Origin: Sphingomonas sp. Y57
GTDB taxonomy: Bacteria; Pseudomonadota; Alphaproteobacteria; Sphingomonadales; Sphingomonadaceae
Reading direction: 5' to 3'
Assembly: GCF_001015195.1 (NCBI RefSeq)
Contig: NZ_LDES01000016.1
Coordinates: 1 to 64,000 of the forward strand
Length of the DNA: 64,000 nucleotides
Position 1 is the stretch's first letter, and each line of letters begins with the position of its first letter. The position numbers were made by a program, and so were the translations under genes. A model generated the notes under the pieces. It was not told the origin of the DNA, searched no databases, and saw nothing but the letters and a program-made list of their open reading frames with translations. Shown here in pieces: positions 16,730 through 25,465 of this stretch.

Positions 16730-17499
16730 CCGATCGTCTCTTTCCTGATGGCGCCGTGCTGCTGTTCGGCGGCAGCGGCGGGCTCGGTGGCGCGATCGCC
16801 CTCGAATTCGCCCGCGCCGGCAGCGCCGTGGCGCTCGGCTATCGCGGCAGCCGCGAGAAGGCCGAGGCGCTGGCGAGCGAGGTCGCGGCCGTGGGTGTCG
16901 ACGTCGGCACAGTCCAGGCGGACCTCACCGATCGCGCCAGCGTCGAGGCAGCGATCGCCGCGACGATCGAGCAGCACGGCCGGGTCCACAGCATCGTCTT
17001 CGCCGCCGGCCCGCTGGTCCCGCAGGTCTATATGTCGCAGGTGACGCCCGAGCAGTGGAAGGCGGCCTTCGCGATCGAGGTCGACGGCTTCTTCAACGTG
17101 GTGCAGGCGGCGCTGCCCCATTTCCGCGCGGCGGGCGGCGGCTCCTTCGTCCATGTCGGATCGGCCGGGGATCGGCTGTGGCCCGGTAAGGACGGCCTTT
17201 CGGTCGTGCCCAAAGCCGCCAACGAAGCGCTGGTGCGCGGCATCGCTCGCGAGGAGGGGCGCTTCGGCATCCGCGCCAATTCGGTGCTGGTCGGGGTGAT
17301 CGCCGGGGGCATGTTCGACAAGCTCGACGCGATCGGCCATTTCGACGAGGCGTGGAAGGACGCGACCCAGAAGTCGCTGTCGATCAAGCGCTACGGCAAA
17401 CCCGCCGAGATCGGCCATGCCGCGGTGTTCCTCGCCTCGGAGAAAGCCGCCTATGTCACCGGCGAGCAGATTTCGGTGTCGGGCGGCTTCGGGGTTTGA
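16726..17499 (+). CDS. SDR-family protein lacking the catalytic tyrosine
   Basis: A 257-residue SDR (LLFGGSGGLGGAIALEFARA at the start, YVTGEQISVSGGFG at the end). The serine of the active site is present (FVHVGSAGD), and 17 residues later the expected lysine appears, but the tyrosine four residues before it is serine: GLSVVPKAANEA instead of Y-x-x-x-K. The enzyme is therefore either inactive as a standard dehydrogenase or catalyses another reaction such as dehydration, isomerisation or NADH-independent chemistry. Last gene of the operon that includes the aldolase-like pair. A palindromic repeat follows it. Confidence 0.8.
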   Translation: MTDRLFPDGAVLLFGGSGGLGGAIALEFARAGSAVALGYRGSREKAEALASEVAAVGVDVGTVQADLTDRASVEAAIAATIEQHGRVHSIVFAAGPLVPQVYMSQVTPEQWKAAFAIEVDGFFNVVQAALPHFRAAGGGSFVHVGSAGDRLWPGKDGLSVVPKAANEALVRGIAREEGRFGIRANSVLVGVIAGGMFDKLDAIGHFDEAWKDATQKSLSIKRYGKPAEIGHAAVFLASEKAAYVTGEQISVSGGFGV

Positions 17500-17516
17500 G
17501 CCGGGCCTGAAATCCC

Positions 17517-17587
17517 CCGTGCGTGTCGAGCGAAGTCGAGACATCTTCCGCGCGCCGACGTCCCTCGACTTCGCTCGGGACGAACGG
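17517..17587. repeat. Imperfect inverted repeat, sphingomonad-type
   Basis: Two arms (17517-17540 and 17564-17587) built on GTCGAGCGAAGTCGAG and CTCGACTTCGCTCG are inverted copies with a few mismatches. They lie between two convergent genes, so the hairpin could end transcription on both strands, though no T-run follows on either side. Confidence 0.7.
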
Positions 17588-17598
17588 AAGAAGGCCGA

Positions 17599-18489
17599 TC
17601 AGGGCCAGGCCGACAGCAGTCCGTTGACCGCGGCGACGAATGCCAGCGGATGATCGATCATGATATGGTGGCCCGCGTCGGGCACCGTCGCGATCGGGGT
17701 GAAGCGGGGGCGGAGTTCGCGGATGCGGTCGGCGGCGTCGTCTGCCATGATCTGCGTCTCGCCGCCCAGGATGAAGGCGATCGGCACGTCGGCCGTCGCC
17801 AGGAGCTCCAGCACGTCGGGCTCGCGATCGAGCCGGCTCCACATCGAGAAGTCGAAGCGCCAGCGCCAGCCGGGTTGGTCGGCGCCTTGCTCGACGATGG
17901 ACCGATCGGCGACATAGTCGCGGATGAAGGCCGGCGCGTCGCGGTCGGGCGGCACGAAGCGGAAGCGCGCCAGTGCCTCCTCGCGCGTCGCGAAGACCGG
18001 CGACGAACGGGTCGAATAAACGAAATTCTCGACCACGCCCGGCGCCGGAAAGCCGCCCGTGTCGATCAGGACCAGCGCCGACAGCGCCTCGGGCATCTCG
18101 GCGGCGACGACCAGCGACGGATGGCCGCCGAAACTGTGCGCCATCCAGATCGGCGGGACCGGCCCGTCGAGCAGCCCCGTTTCCCGCGCCACCGCGACCG
18201 CTTCGCGCGCGAAGCCGCGGATCGAATAGCGTTCGCGCCAGTCGGACCGGCCCATTCCGGACCAGGAAAAGGCGACCACCCGATAGCGGTCGATGAACAT
18301 CGGCGCGATGAAGCTCCACCAGTCCGCATGCGCCGCGCCGCCGTGAAGCAGGAACAGGCCGGGTTTCGTCGGCTCCCCCCAGGCCAATGTCTCGATGGTC
18401 GCGCCCTCGGCCTGTACCGTCCCGCGTTCGGGAACACAGGCGAGCGCGTCGCGGAACCAGGCCGGTCCGGCCGCTGCTGTCGACGTCAT
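17599..18489 (-). CDS. Alpha/beta hydrolase
   Basis: A 296-residue serine hydrolase. LFLLHGGAAHADWW supplies the oxyanion hole near residue 55, AHSFGGHPSL the nucleophilic serine, ADVPIAFILGGET leads to the acid residue, and DAGHHIMIDHP the catalytic histidine. I start at the ATG at 18489, 16 bases after the upstream cupin gene, because the open frame beyond it lies inside that gene and is low complexity. Such enzymes hydrolyse esters, lactones, epoxides or C-C bonds of ring-cleavage products. It forms a two-gene unit with the cupin behind a KstR2-like palindrome. Confidence 0.85.
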   Translation of the reverse strand: MTSTAAAGPAWFRDALACVPERGTVQAEGATIETLAWGEPTKPGLFLLHGGAAHADWWSFIAPMFIDRYRVVAFSWSGMGRSDWRERYSIRGFAREAVAVARETGLLDGPVPPIWMAHSFGGHPSLVVAAEMPEALSALVLIDTGGFPAPGVVENFVYSTRSSPVFATREEALARFRFVPPDRDAPAFIRDYVADRSIVEQGADQPGWRWRFDFSMWSRLDREPDVLELLATADVPIAFILGGETQIMADDAADRIRELRPRFTPIATVPDAGHHIMIDHPLAFVAAVNGLLSAWP

Positions 18490-18505
18490 TCGCTGGATGG
18501 CCTGA

Positions 18506-19213
18506 TCAAACGGCCCGCTTGCCGAACGCCGCGAGCACCGCGACGACGCCTTCTCCGTCCGCGACGACCGGAGCGAACGCCTCGCCCTCATCGGCCCACA
18601 GGCAGGATTTCGGACCATAGACCTGGCCGTCGGCCCTGGCGCTGCCGGAGATGATCAGCAGGAACCGGCCATGGCTCGCCTCGGCTGGGAAGGCGAGCGC
18701 CTCGCCCGGCGCAGCGCTGAGCCGATAGGCGCCGACCCCGTCGGGCTGGGTGAAGATCGGCGCGATGCCCGCTTGCGCTTCGGCTGCCTCCTCGACTTCA
18801 CCCATCAGCATCCGCCGCTTCGACCCGCTCGTGTGGCGCACCTCGCGCAGCAGCTTCGCTTCGGCCGGCATCTGGTGATAGCTGGTCGTCGAAACCGGCC
18901 GCAGCGTGAAATAGGCATAGCCCTGCTCGGTCGCGATGATCGGGCCGTAGGTCGTATAGGCATCGGTGTAGTGGATCGATCCCGGGTGGAGCTCGAACCG
19001 GCCGAGCTTTGCGTTGCCCTCGACGAAGATCTGGAACTGGTCGACCGCGTGGAAATGGCCGGGAATGACGTGGCCGGCCCCGGCTCGAACAAGGAAGGCC
19101 TGGGGGGCGTCGCTGTCGATCTGCCGCGCGCCGATGAAGTCGGTCGCGCTCGCCACCCCGTCGCTCTGAACGCGGTTCGCCGCCATCGCCTGCTCGAGAG
19201 TCGCGCCGATCAT
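18506..19213 (-). CDS. Two-part cupin-like protein
   Basis: A 235-residue protein. The N-terminal half has a cupin-type metal motif in GHVIPGHFHAVDQFQIFVEG (residues 47-66, H-x-H with a following Q in place of E) and IHYTDAYTTYGPI, and the C-terminal half has ASHGRFLLIISGSARADG, which reads like a second barrel. Function is unknown. Cupins of this size may be dioxygenases, isomerases or ligand sensors. It sits beside a TauD dioxygenase and an amidohydrolase, a combination repeated at 30-33 kb. The start is 33 bases from a KstR2-like palindrome, so this gene and the hydrolase are likely co-regulated. Confidence 0.7.
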   Translation of the reverse strand: MIGATLEQAMAANRVQSDGVASATDFIGARQIDSDAPQAFLVRAGAGHVIPGHFHAVDQFQIFVEGNAKLGRFELHPGSIHYTDAYTTYGPIIATEQGYAYFTLRPVSTTSYHQMPAEAKLLREVRHTSGSKRRMLMGEVEEAAEAQAGIAPIFTQPDGVGAYRLSAAPGEALAFPAEASHGRFLLIISGSARADGQVYGPKSCLWADEGEAFAPVVADGEGVVAVLAAFGKRAV

Positions 19214-19246
19214 CCTGTCCCTCCATCCTTATTGGGAGCAGAATTA

Positions 19247-19266
19247 TAGCAAGCGACTGGTTGGTT
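19247..19266. promoter_or_regulatory. KstR2-like palindromic operator upstream of the cupin gene
   Basis: TAGCAAGCGACTGGTTGGTT keeps the CAAGCGA left half and the G-TTGGTT end of the right half; 14 of 20 positions match the best palindrome. It lies 33 bases from the cupin start on the minus strand, where a repressor would cover the promoter. Confidence 0.6.
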
Positions 19267-19287
19267 CAAGCCAAACCGCCCGATTCG

Positions 19288-19377
19288 CGTCATTCCAGCG
19301 GAAGCTGGAATCTCCCTGCCTTCCTGTGACCAACGCGGCGATGAAGAAGGGAGATCCCAGCTTCCGCTGGGATGACG
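19288..19377. repeat. Paired hairpin repeat
   Basis: Arms 19288-19317 and 19348-19377 are inverted copies differing at two positions. Each arm forms its own hairpin, ATTCCAGC-ggaa-GCTGGAAT and a CCCAGC/GCTGGG version, and the two changes preserve pairing inside the small stem. Same family as the elements at 9616 and 41201. It lies between the TauD gene end and the cupin promoter and may act as a terminator of the TauD transcript. Confidence 0.8.
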
Positions 19378-19387
19378 GGATGCGGGT

Positions 19388-20329
19388 TCAGTCTTTGTCC
19401 TTCCCAAGCACCCGGCCGAGGCCGTAGTCGCCAGCCAGACTGGTCCGCTGCATGCGGCGCGGATAGTGCGGGGGGACGCCTTCGGCCGAGTGCATCGCGC
19501 GCCAATTGTCCCAGATGATCATGTCGCCCACCGCCCACTGATGGAAATAGGCGAAGTCGGCGGTGCAGCAATGGTCGATCACCGCGCCGAGCAGCGCGTC
19601 GCCCTCGGGGCCGTCCATGCCGGCGATGCCGACCGCGAACAGCGGCGCGACGTTGAGCACCTTCCGGCCCGTATCGCGCTCGGCATAGACCATCGGGTGG
19701 ACGACCGGGGGGAAATCGCGGTCGAGCACGTCGCCGTCGAACATCCCCGCCTTCATCGACGGCGCGACCAGCGCCATGTCGGCGGGCCGGCAATAGCGGC
19801 GCTTCATCATGTCGGGCTGGAAGCGATAGACCACGCCGAGCCCCTCTATCCGCCGCTTGAGATCGTCGGGCAGCAGCTCGTACAGCCGGATGCGGTCCAT
19901 GAAGCCGGTGCGGCCGCCCTCGGGCGGCACCTCCACGGCGCGCAGCATGCTGCCATGGTTGATCTCCGCCATGTAGGACAGGTCGAAATGCCAGGGCAGC
20001 CATCCGGCCAACTCGCGGCCCTCGATCCGGTAGACGGCGTGGTAGGACAGGTCGCCCGGTCGCTTGGGTGGCACGTAGGACATGTCGACCACCTCGGGAA
20101 AACCCTCGACCTGGTTCTTGTTGACCGGATGGACCTGGAGGGTGCCGAAGCAGCGGCTGAGCGCGACATGGATGTCGGGCGAGGTGCCGATGCGCGGGAA
20201 CAGCAGCACGCCATGGTCGGCGAAGGCCCGGCGCAGCGCCTCGGTCATAGCGGGATCGCCGATCCGTGCGGGATCCAGGGTGATGCGCGCGCCGACATGG
20301 GGGGAGAGCTTCTCGATGGCGATGGGCAT
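19388..20329 (-). CDS. TauD/TfdA-family 2-oxoglutarate dioxygenase
   Basis: A 313-residue iron enzyme. WHFDLSYMAE gives the first histidine and aspartate, WDNWRAMHSAEGVPP the distal histidine, and PRRMQRTSLAGD the arginine that binds 2-oxoglutarate. The N-terminal VGARITLDPARIGDP and DHGVLLFPR are typical. The family hydroxylates carbons next to sulfonate, ether or carboxylate groups. It follows the amidohydrolase gene by 11 bases, so both are in one operon. A paralogue occurs at 31757-32638, also right after an amidohydrolase, which argues that the two activities work in sequence on one compound. Confidence 0.85.
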   Translation of the reverse strand: MPIAIEKLSPHVGARITLDPARIGDPAMTEALRRAFADHGVLLFPRIGTSPDIHVALSRCFGTLQVHPVNKNQVEGFPEVVDMSYVPPKRPGDLSYHAVYRIEGRELAGWLPWHFDLSYMAEINHGSMLRAVEVPPEGGRTGFMDRIRLYELLPDDLKRRIEGLGVVYRFQPDMMKRRYCRPADMALVAPSMKAGMFDGDVLDRDFPPVVHPMVYAERDTGRKVLNVAPLFAVGIAGMDGPEGDALLGAVIDHCCTADFAYFHQWAVGDMIIWDNWRAMHSAEGVPPHYPRRMQRTSLAGDYGLGRVLGKDKD

Positions 20330-20340
20330 GGCAGCCTCCC

Positions 20341-22023
20341 TCACGCGGCGGTGCGGCCGGGGCGCAGAACCCGGCCGGGATAGGCGCCGCTGTGGCGGCC
20401 GTCCTCGAACAGGCCGGCGCCGTTGACGATGACGTGGCGGATGCCCTCGGCCTCGACGACGAGGCGGCGGGCGCCGCCGGGCAGGTCGTTGCGCGGCACC
20501 GGCCGGGCGCTGTCCGATCCCACCGTCGCCGGGTCGAAGATCACGATGTCGGCCGCGAGCCCCGGTTTCAGCCGCCCGCGGTCGGACAGGCCGAAGAAGT
20601 CGGCCGGGTCCGAGGTCAGCCGCATCACTGCCGTCTCCAGGTCGAGCAGGCCACGGCGGCGGACGAGATCGCCGAGCATCTCGGTCGTGTAGCCGGCGTT
20701 GCACAATATGCCGACATGGGCGCCGCCATCGGACAGGCCGATCAGGGTACGAGGATCGCCGAGGAATTCCTCCGGCACGCCGAAACGGACGGCAGTGAAC
20801 TCGGTCGCCAGATCATCCTCCAGCGCGAGATCGAAGAAGGCGTCGACCGGGTCCTGCCCGCGCTCGGCGCCGATCTCGACAATGTTGCGGCCGATCAGCC
20901 GCTCAAGATCGGGCCGGCCGGTCGCGATCACCCAGACCATCGACCAGTCGCCGTGGAAGGCGGCGGCCTGCTCGGCGATATCGTCGCGGAACGCCCGGCG
21001 GAAGGCGGGATCGCGATAGACCGCTGCCTGCACGTCGCAGGGCTGGTTGAACACGCCGCGCAGCGACGCAAAGGACGACAGCATGAAAGGGTCGCGCAGG
21101 TTGAGGTCGCTGACCAGGTTGGTCGAATGCATCTGCGGCCGCGCGCCGCGCGCGACCAGCGGGGCGACCTGTTCCATCGCGCGGAAATGCTCCTCGGGCT
21201 TGTCGAGGAACTTCATCAGCGCGAGGAAGGTCAGCGGCGCGCGGCTGGCGTCGAGCATGCGGTCGAGCAGCTCGAAGTCGGCGGGTTTCATCCAGGGCGC
21301 CACCGATCCGATCGCCATCTCGATCGCGCCGCGTCCGATGGCGCCCAGCTCGGCGGCATAGGCGACCAGTTCGTCGGCGCTGGCCGGCACGCTGGCCAGC
21401 GGCTTGCCCTGATAGCCGATGTGCGACGGCGCCTGGGTCGAGGAGAAGCCGACCGCGCCGGCCTCCATCGCCTCGCGGAGCAGGGCGCGGAGGCGGGTCG
21501 TCTCCTCGTCCGTCGCCGGGCGCTCCATCGCCGCGTCGCCCAGTACATAGCGGCGGAAGGGCGCGAGCGGGGCCAGGAAGGCGAGGTTGAGCCCGCAGCC
21601 GCGTTTCTCGGCGGCGTCCATATAGTCCGGAAAACTCTCCCAGTCCCAGCTCAGCCCCTTTTCGAGCGCCTCATAGGGAATCGCCTCCAGGTTCACGAGA
21701 TCCCAGGTCGCCTTCTCGCGGTCCTCGGGCCGGCAAGGTGCGACGCCGACCCCGCAATTGCCCAGCACCACGGTGGTGACGCCGTGCCAGCTCGAGGGGG
21801 TCAGCAGCGGGTCCCAGCACAGCTGCGCGTCATAATGGGTGTGCGGATCGACGAAGCCGGGGGCGACGATCATGCCGGTCGCGTCGATGGTGCGGGCGGC
21901 GTCGCCGTCAATCGCGCCGATCGCTGCGATGCGCCCGTCCTTCACCGCGACATCGGCGTCGAAGCGTGGCGCGCCGGTGCCGTCGATGACGGTGCCGTTC
22001 CGGATCAGAAGGTCGAAGGACAT
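20341..22023 (-). CDS. Amidohydrolase of the N-acyl-D-amino-acid deacylase family
   Basis: A 560-residue TIM-barrel hydrolase. The metal site appears as PGFVDPHTHYDAQ (H-x-H) near residue 60 and the D-aminoacylase cysteine region as VVLGNCGVGVAPC near residue 90. Later IGLSDGGAHVGIL gives the catalytic aspartate, and GLAADIVIFDPATV is the C-terminal beta-sandwich strand. Such enzymes remove acyl groups from amino acids or hydrolyse cyclic amides and lactones. No signal peptide is visible. First gene of the operon with the TauD enzyme; an AT-rich inverted repeat lies 47 bases upstream, and an IclR gene is just beyond. Real substrate unknown. Confidence 0.85.
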   Translation of the reverse strand: MSFDLLIRNGTVIDGTGAPRFDADVAVKDGRIAAIGAIDGDAARTIDATGMIVAPGFVDPHTHYDAQLCWDPLLTPSSWHGVTTVVLGNCGVGVAPCRPEDREKATWDLVNLEAIPYEALEKGLSWDWESFPDYMDAAEKRGCGLNLAFLAPLAPFRRYVLGDAAMERPATDEETTRLRALLREAMEAGAVGFSSTQAPSHIGYQGKPLASVPASADELVAYAAELGAIGRGAIEMAIGSVAPWMKPADFELLDRMLDASRAPLTFLALMKFLDKPEEHFRAMEQVAPLVARGARPQMHSTNLVSDLNLRDPFMLSSFASLRGVFNQPCDVQAAVYRDPAFRRAFRDDIAEQAAAFHGDWSMVWVIATGRPDLERLIGRNIVEIGAERGQDPVDAFFDLALEDDLATEFTAVRFGVPEEFLGDPRTLIGLSDGGAHVGILCNAGYTTEMLGDLVRRRGLLDLETAVMRLTSDPADFFGLSDRGRLKPGLAADIVIFDPATVGSDSARPVPRNDLPGGARRLVVEAEGIRHVIVNGAGLFEDGRHSGAYPGRVLRPGRTAA

Positions 22024-22069
22024 GGGCTCTCCTTGCGGCTGGACGTCGCGTGGCCGATCGCGGCGAATC

Positions 22070-22105
22070 GTTCATATATGTATTTATATATTCTGTAATA
22101 TGAAC
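22070..22105. promoter_or_regulatory. AT-rich inverted repeat upstream of the amidohydrolase gene
   Basis: GTTCATAT and ATATGAAC are perfect inverted 8-mers separated by 20 bases of A+T, in a stretch much richer in A+T than its surroundings. It is 47 bases before the amidohydrolase start and 66 bases after the end of the IclR gene. It is the likely promoter and a candidate operator for that IclR protein. Confidence 0.5.
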
Positions 22106-22171
22106 AACAGGCGCGCGTCAACGCGCCGTGCCGGGCGGCCGATCGTCTGTGACGGAACGGGAAAGGGGCGG

Positions 22172-22996
22172 TCAGACCGCCGCGATGGAGTGGCCGAGCA
22201 TGCCGGAAATCTCCCGGCCAGCCTCGCGTATCGCATCGGCCAGTTCGTCCGACCGCTGCAATGCGCGGCTGACCACCGAGGAGATGATCACCACCCCAGC
22301 GATCGCGCCGCTCGCATCGAAGACCGGCGCGCCGAAGCCGAGGATGCTCTCGTCCATCTGGCCGACGGCGATCGACACGCCTTGCTCGCGCACCTGGCGG
22401 TACATCGCCTTGAGTTCGTCGATCCCGGTCAGCGTCCTCGCGGTGTGGCGGACGCGGTCGACCGAATGCAGATAGGCGTCGACGAACGTCTCCGGCAGAT
22501 GCGCCAGCATCACCCAGCCGCCGGTCGAGGCATAGAGCGGGGTGTGATTGCCGATGATGCCCGACACGCGCACCGTGTGTCGGCTTTCGATCGCGTCGAC
22601 ATAGACGACATGGCGCTCGTCCTGCGACAGCACGCCGAGGATCACCGTCTCGCCCACCTTGTCCGCGAGCCGCTGGAGTGCGGGCCGTGCGATCGCCGGT
22701 AACCGGCCCGAGCGCAGGGTCGAGATGATCAGATTGGCGAGGGCATAGGCTTCCCGCCCGAGATGATAGGCCCCGTTGGCCGAAGTCACATAGCCAAGGC
22801 TCTGCAACCCGCGCAGGATGTTGAGCAGGCTGCTCTTGGGAATGCCGGTCTGCGCGCTGAGCGAGGCGAGGCTGGCGCCATTCGGCGAGGCGCGGGATAG
22901 CAGGTCCAGGATCTGCGGCAGCCGCGCCACGGACAGGGTCGCCGATCCGCGCGGAGCGATCTGCGGCGTGACGGCGGCGGCGGAACGTGGCGGCAT
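22172..22996 (-). CDS. IclR-family transcriptional regulator
   Basis: A 274-residue regulator with the N-terminal winged helix (PQILDLLSRASPNGASLASL, then TGIPKSSLLNILRGLQSLGY) at residues 27-75 and the ligand domain with TPLYASTGGWVMLAHLPE and VSIAVGQMDESILGFGAPV. The start is the ATG at 22996. It is transcribed toward the amidohydrolase/TauD operon and away from nothing else, so local control of that operon through the AT-rich inverted repeat is the simplest reading. This block lacks a clear KstR2-like site of its own upstream of the amidohydrolase, which fits a separate regulator. Confidence 0.85.
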   Translation of the reverse strand: MPPRSAAAVTPQIAPRGSATLSVARLPQILDLLSRASPNGASLASLSAQTGIPKSSLLNILRGLQSLGYVTSANGAYHLGREAYALANLIISTLRSGRLPAIARPALQRLADKVGETVILGVLSQDERHVVYVDAIESRHTVRVSGIIGNHTPLYASTGGWVMLAHLPETFVDAYLHSVDRVRHTARTLTGIDELKAMYRQVREQGVSIAVGQMDESILGFGAPVFDASGAIAGVVIISSVVSRALQRSDELADAIREAGREISGMLGHSIAAV

Positions 22997-23097
22997 GCTT
23001 CCCTCGTGTCGGTCGGGCGGCGGTCGGTCGGGCGACGGGACGCACTCGCTTCTCCTCTCCTACAGAAGCGGCCGATTGGCCATACGATTTTTGGGAA

Positions 23098-23126
23098 GGC
23101 GCCGGCGCTTCGAGGCCGCCGGCGCC
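23098..23126 (-). terminator. Strong hairpin after the TonB receptor gene
   Basis: A 10-base GC stem GGCGCCGGCG/CGCCGGCGCC with a 9-base loop lies seven bases past the receptor stop on the minus strand. No run of T follows, so factor-independent ending is uncertain. Confidence 0.5.
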
Positions 23127-23132
23127 CTCGGT

Positions 23133-25412
23133 TCAATAGACGATGCGCGCGGTGCCCCCGATCCGGCGCGGCTGACCGAACACCTGCACGCCGAAGCCCG
23201 ACCCGCCGAAATCGACGCCGCCGGTGACGATATCCTTGTCGAGCAGGTTCTCGCCCCAGACCGACAGCTCCAGCTTCGCGCGCGGCCCGATGGCGACATC
23301 GGCCAGCGTGATGCGCGCGCTCAGCAGTTTCTGGCCGGGATCACGCACCTCGTTGTTGAACGGGTTGACGTTCGGCAGGTTGATCGTGTGGAAATAGCGG
23401 GTGCTGCTCCACGAATAGTCGGCCCTTACCGATAGCGTCCCCATCGACAGCGGCGGGAACTCATATTGCGCGCCGACATGCGTCGTCCATTTCGGCACAT
23501 AGGGGACGTGCGACTGGTCGGCATAGTTGGTGATGACGCTGTTCGCCGGGTTCGGGAAATAGATCTCGTCATAGACGGCCTTGGTGTAACCGATGCTGCC
23601 GTCGATGGTCAGGCCGCGCAGCGGGATCGCCTGCACCTCGCCCTCGAACCCCTGGAAATGCGCCTGCGCATTGGAGGTGAAGCCCGATCCCCCGCCCGGC
23701 GTGATGCCGGTGAACTGGTTGACCTGCAGGTCCTTGTAATCCGTATAGAAGACCGCGCCGTTCCAGCGCAGCCGCCGGTCGAACCATTCGGACTTGATGC
23801 CCGCTTCATAGGCCATCGCCTTTTCCGGCTCGAACAAGAAGCTGCCGGCTGCCGCCGCGCGGGTGTTGAAGCCGCCCGAGCGGTAGCCGGTGCCGACCCG
23901 GCCGTAGAGCATCAGCGTGTCGGTCGCCTGGAAGTTGAGGGTGACGTTGTAGGCAGTGTTGTGGAAGGTCCGCTCACCGCGGCGCGCGATCGTCGAGAGC
24001 TGCTGCGCGCGCTTCTTGTCGATCGTGTAGCGAAGGCCGACCGTCAGCTCGACCCGGTCGTCGAGGATCGGCGGCGTGTAGCTGGCCTGGCCGAAGCCGG
24101 CATAGGATGTGCCGTGGATCTTGTAGTCGGTCAGGCTGGTCACGTTGGTGCCGACCAGGCCGACATTGGGGACGTTGGCGATACGGGTCGAGAAGCTGGT
24201 GTTCTCGTCGCGGCCACGCTCGTCGAAATAGTAGAAGCCGGCGACATAGTCGAAGCGGCCTGCCGACCCGAGCAGCTGGAACTCCTGCGAATATTGGCGC
24301 TGGCGGATGTAGCGGTCGGTTTCCGACGGCTGGACGTGCGCGACCGCACCCGCCGCCGAGACGACGCCGAGCAGGTTGGCCGCGACATAGATGGTAGGGA
24401 CATAGGAGAAGATCTTGCGATAGGCGCTGATCGACTTGAGGGTGAGAGCGGGGCTGGCCTCATATTCGAGCGTCAGCGCGTGGCCATGGCTGCGGGTGCG
24501 CTGGGGCCTGCGCAGCGCCAGCGGCACCGTGCCCGACCGCCCCTGCTGGATGAAGAAGGGGTCGCCGCCGAGCGCGGTCGAACGGCTGTAATAATTGCGG
24601 ACCGTTGGGGTTGCCGCGACGAACTGATAGGCGGCGGGCCGGCCTTGCTGGGCGTTGTAATCGAACGCATAGTCGGCGGAGAAATCGCCCCATCGGCCGT
24701 GGACGCGGGTCCATACTGCGTCGCTGGCGAGAGCACCGGGGTCCTTGTCGTCGGGGGCATAGGGATTGTCGACGAAGCCGTCGCGCTGGCGTCGCTGGTA
24801 GCTTACGGTCGCGGCGACGCCGGTGTTGCCGATCTCGCCGGTGTTGATCCGCGCCAGCGCGACGAACTGGTTGCCTTCGGCATATTCGAGCTTGGCGGTG
24901 GCGCCAAAGTCGGCCGAGGGCGTCTTGGTGACGAGATTGATCGCGCCGCCCGTCGTGTTGCGCCCGAACAGCGTACCCTGTGGGCCGCGCAGCACCTCTA
25001 CCCGCTGCAGGTCGACCAGATCGAAATTGCCGGCGTTGGAACGCGCGATGTAGACGCCATCGAGATAGATGCCGACGGCCTGGTCGATCGCAAGGATCGG
25101 GTCGGCATTGCCGATGCCGCGGATATAGGCGACGGTGCCCGCGATCGAACCGCCCGCCGGGGCGAGCGCGATATTGGGGGTGAGCTGGCTCAGCCGGTCG
25201 ACCGTCAGCACGCGCTGCTGCTCGATCTGGGCGGAGGACAGCGCCGACACCGATACGGGGGTCGACTGCAATATCTCCTCGCGCCGCCGTGCCGTGACGG
25301 TGATCTCCTCGAGCCGGATGCCGTCGCCGTCCTGCGCGAAGGCCGGCTCCGTGAACAGGCAGGCCGCGGCGCAACCCGCCAGCATCATCGTTCGTGCCCT
25401 TAACTGAACCAT
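23133..25412 (-). CDS. TonB-dependent outer-membrane receptor
   Basis: A 759-residue receptor. I use the ATG at 25412, preceded by GAGGAGGGG, which starts a clear signal peptide (MLAGCAAACLFTEPAFAQ core). A TonB box-like EEITVTARRR follows. The plug domain spans residues about 45-160 with YIRGIGNADP, VDLQRVEVLRGPQGTLFGRN and TTGGAINLVTK, then a 22-strand barrel ends in an aromatic-rich tail ARIVY. Sphingomonads use hundreds of such receptors for plant and aromatic compounds, not only iron. It lies between the IclR gene and an MFS transporter in the same direction, so the pair may move one substrate across both membranes. Confidence 0.9.
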   Translation of the reverse strand: MVQLRARTMMLAGCAAACLFTEPAFAQDGDGIRLEEITVTARRREEILQSTPVSVSALSSAQIEQQRVLTVDRLSQLTPNIALAPAGGSIAGTVAYIRGIGNADPILAIDQAVGIYLDGVYIARSNAGNFDLVDLQRVEVLRGPQGTLFGRNTTGGAINLVTKTPSADFGATAKLEYAEGNQFVALARINTGEIGNTGVAATVSYQRRQRDGFVDNPYAPDDKDPGALASDAVWTRVHGRWGDFSADYAFDYNAQQGRPAAYQFVAATPTVRNYYSRSTALGGDPFFIQQGRSGTVPLALRRPQRTRSHGHALTLEYEASPALTLKSISAYRKIFSYVPTIYVAANLLGVVSAAGAVAHVQPSETDRYIRQRQYSQEFQLLGSAGRFDYVAGFYYFDERGRDENTSFSTRIANVPNVGLVGTNVTSLTDYKIHGTSYAGFGQASYTPPILDDRVELTVGLRYTIDKKRAQQLSTIARRGERTFHNTAYNVTLNFQATDTLMLYGRVGTGYRSGGFNTRAAAAGSFLFEPEKAMAYEAGIKSEWFDRRLRWNGAVFYTDYKDLQVNQFTGITPGGGSGFTSNAQAHFQGFEGEVQAIPLRGLTIDGSIGYTKAVYDEIYFPNPANSVITNYADQSHVPYVPKWTTHVGAQYEFPPLSMGTLSVRADYSWSSTRYFHTINLPNVNPFNNEVRDPGQKLLSARITLADVAIGPRAKLELSVWGENLLDKDIVTGGVDFGGSGFGVQVFGQPRRIGGTARIVY

Positions 25413-25465
25413 TGTCCCCTCCTCTGTCGTCATTGTCGAATTGGCAGGCTCGTAGGCGAGGCGGG

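Noticed and set aside
23466-25403. Long open frame on the plus strand opposite the TonB receptor gene
   Set aside because: It is a GC-driven shadow: composition is rich in arginine and glycine with no domain, and the receptor on the other strand has a signal peptide, plug and barrel motifs.
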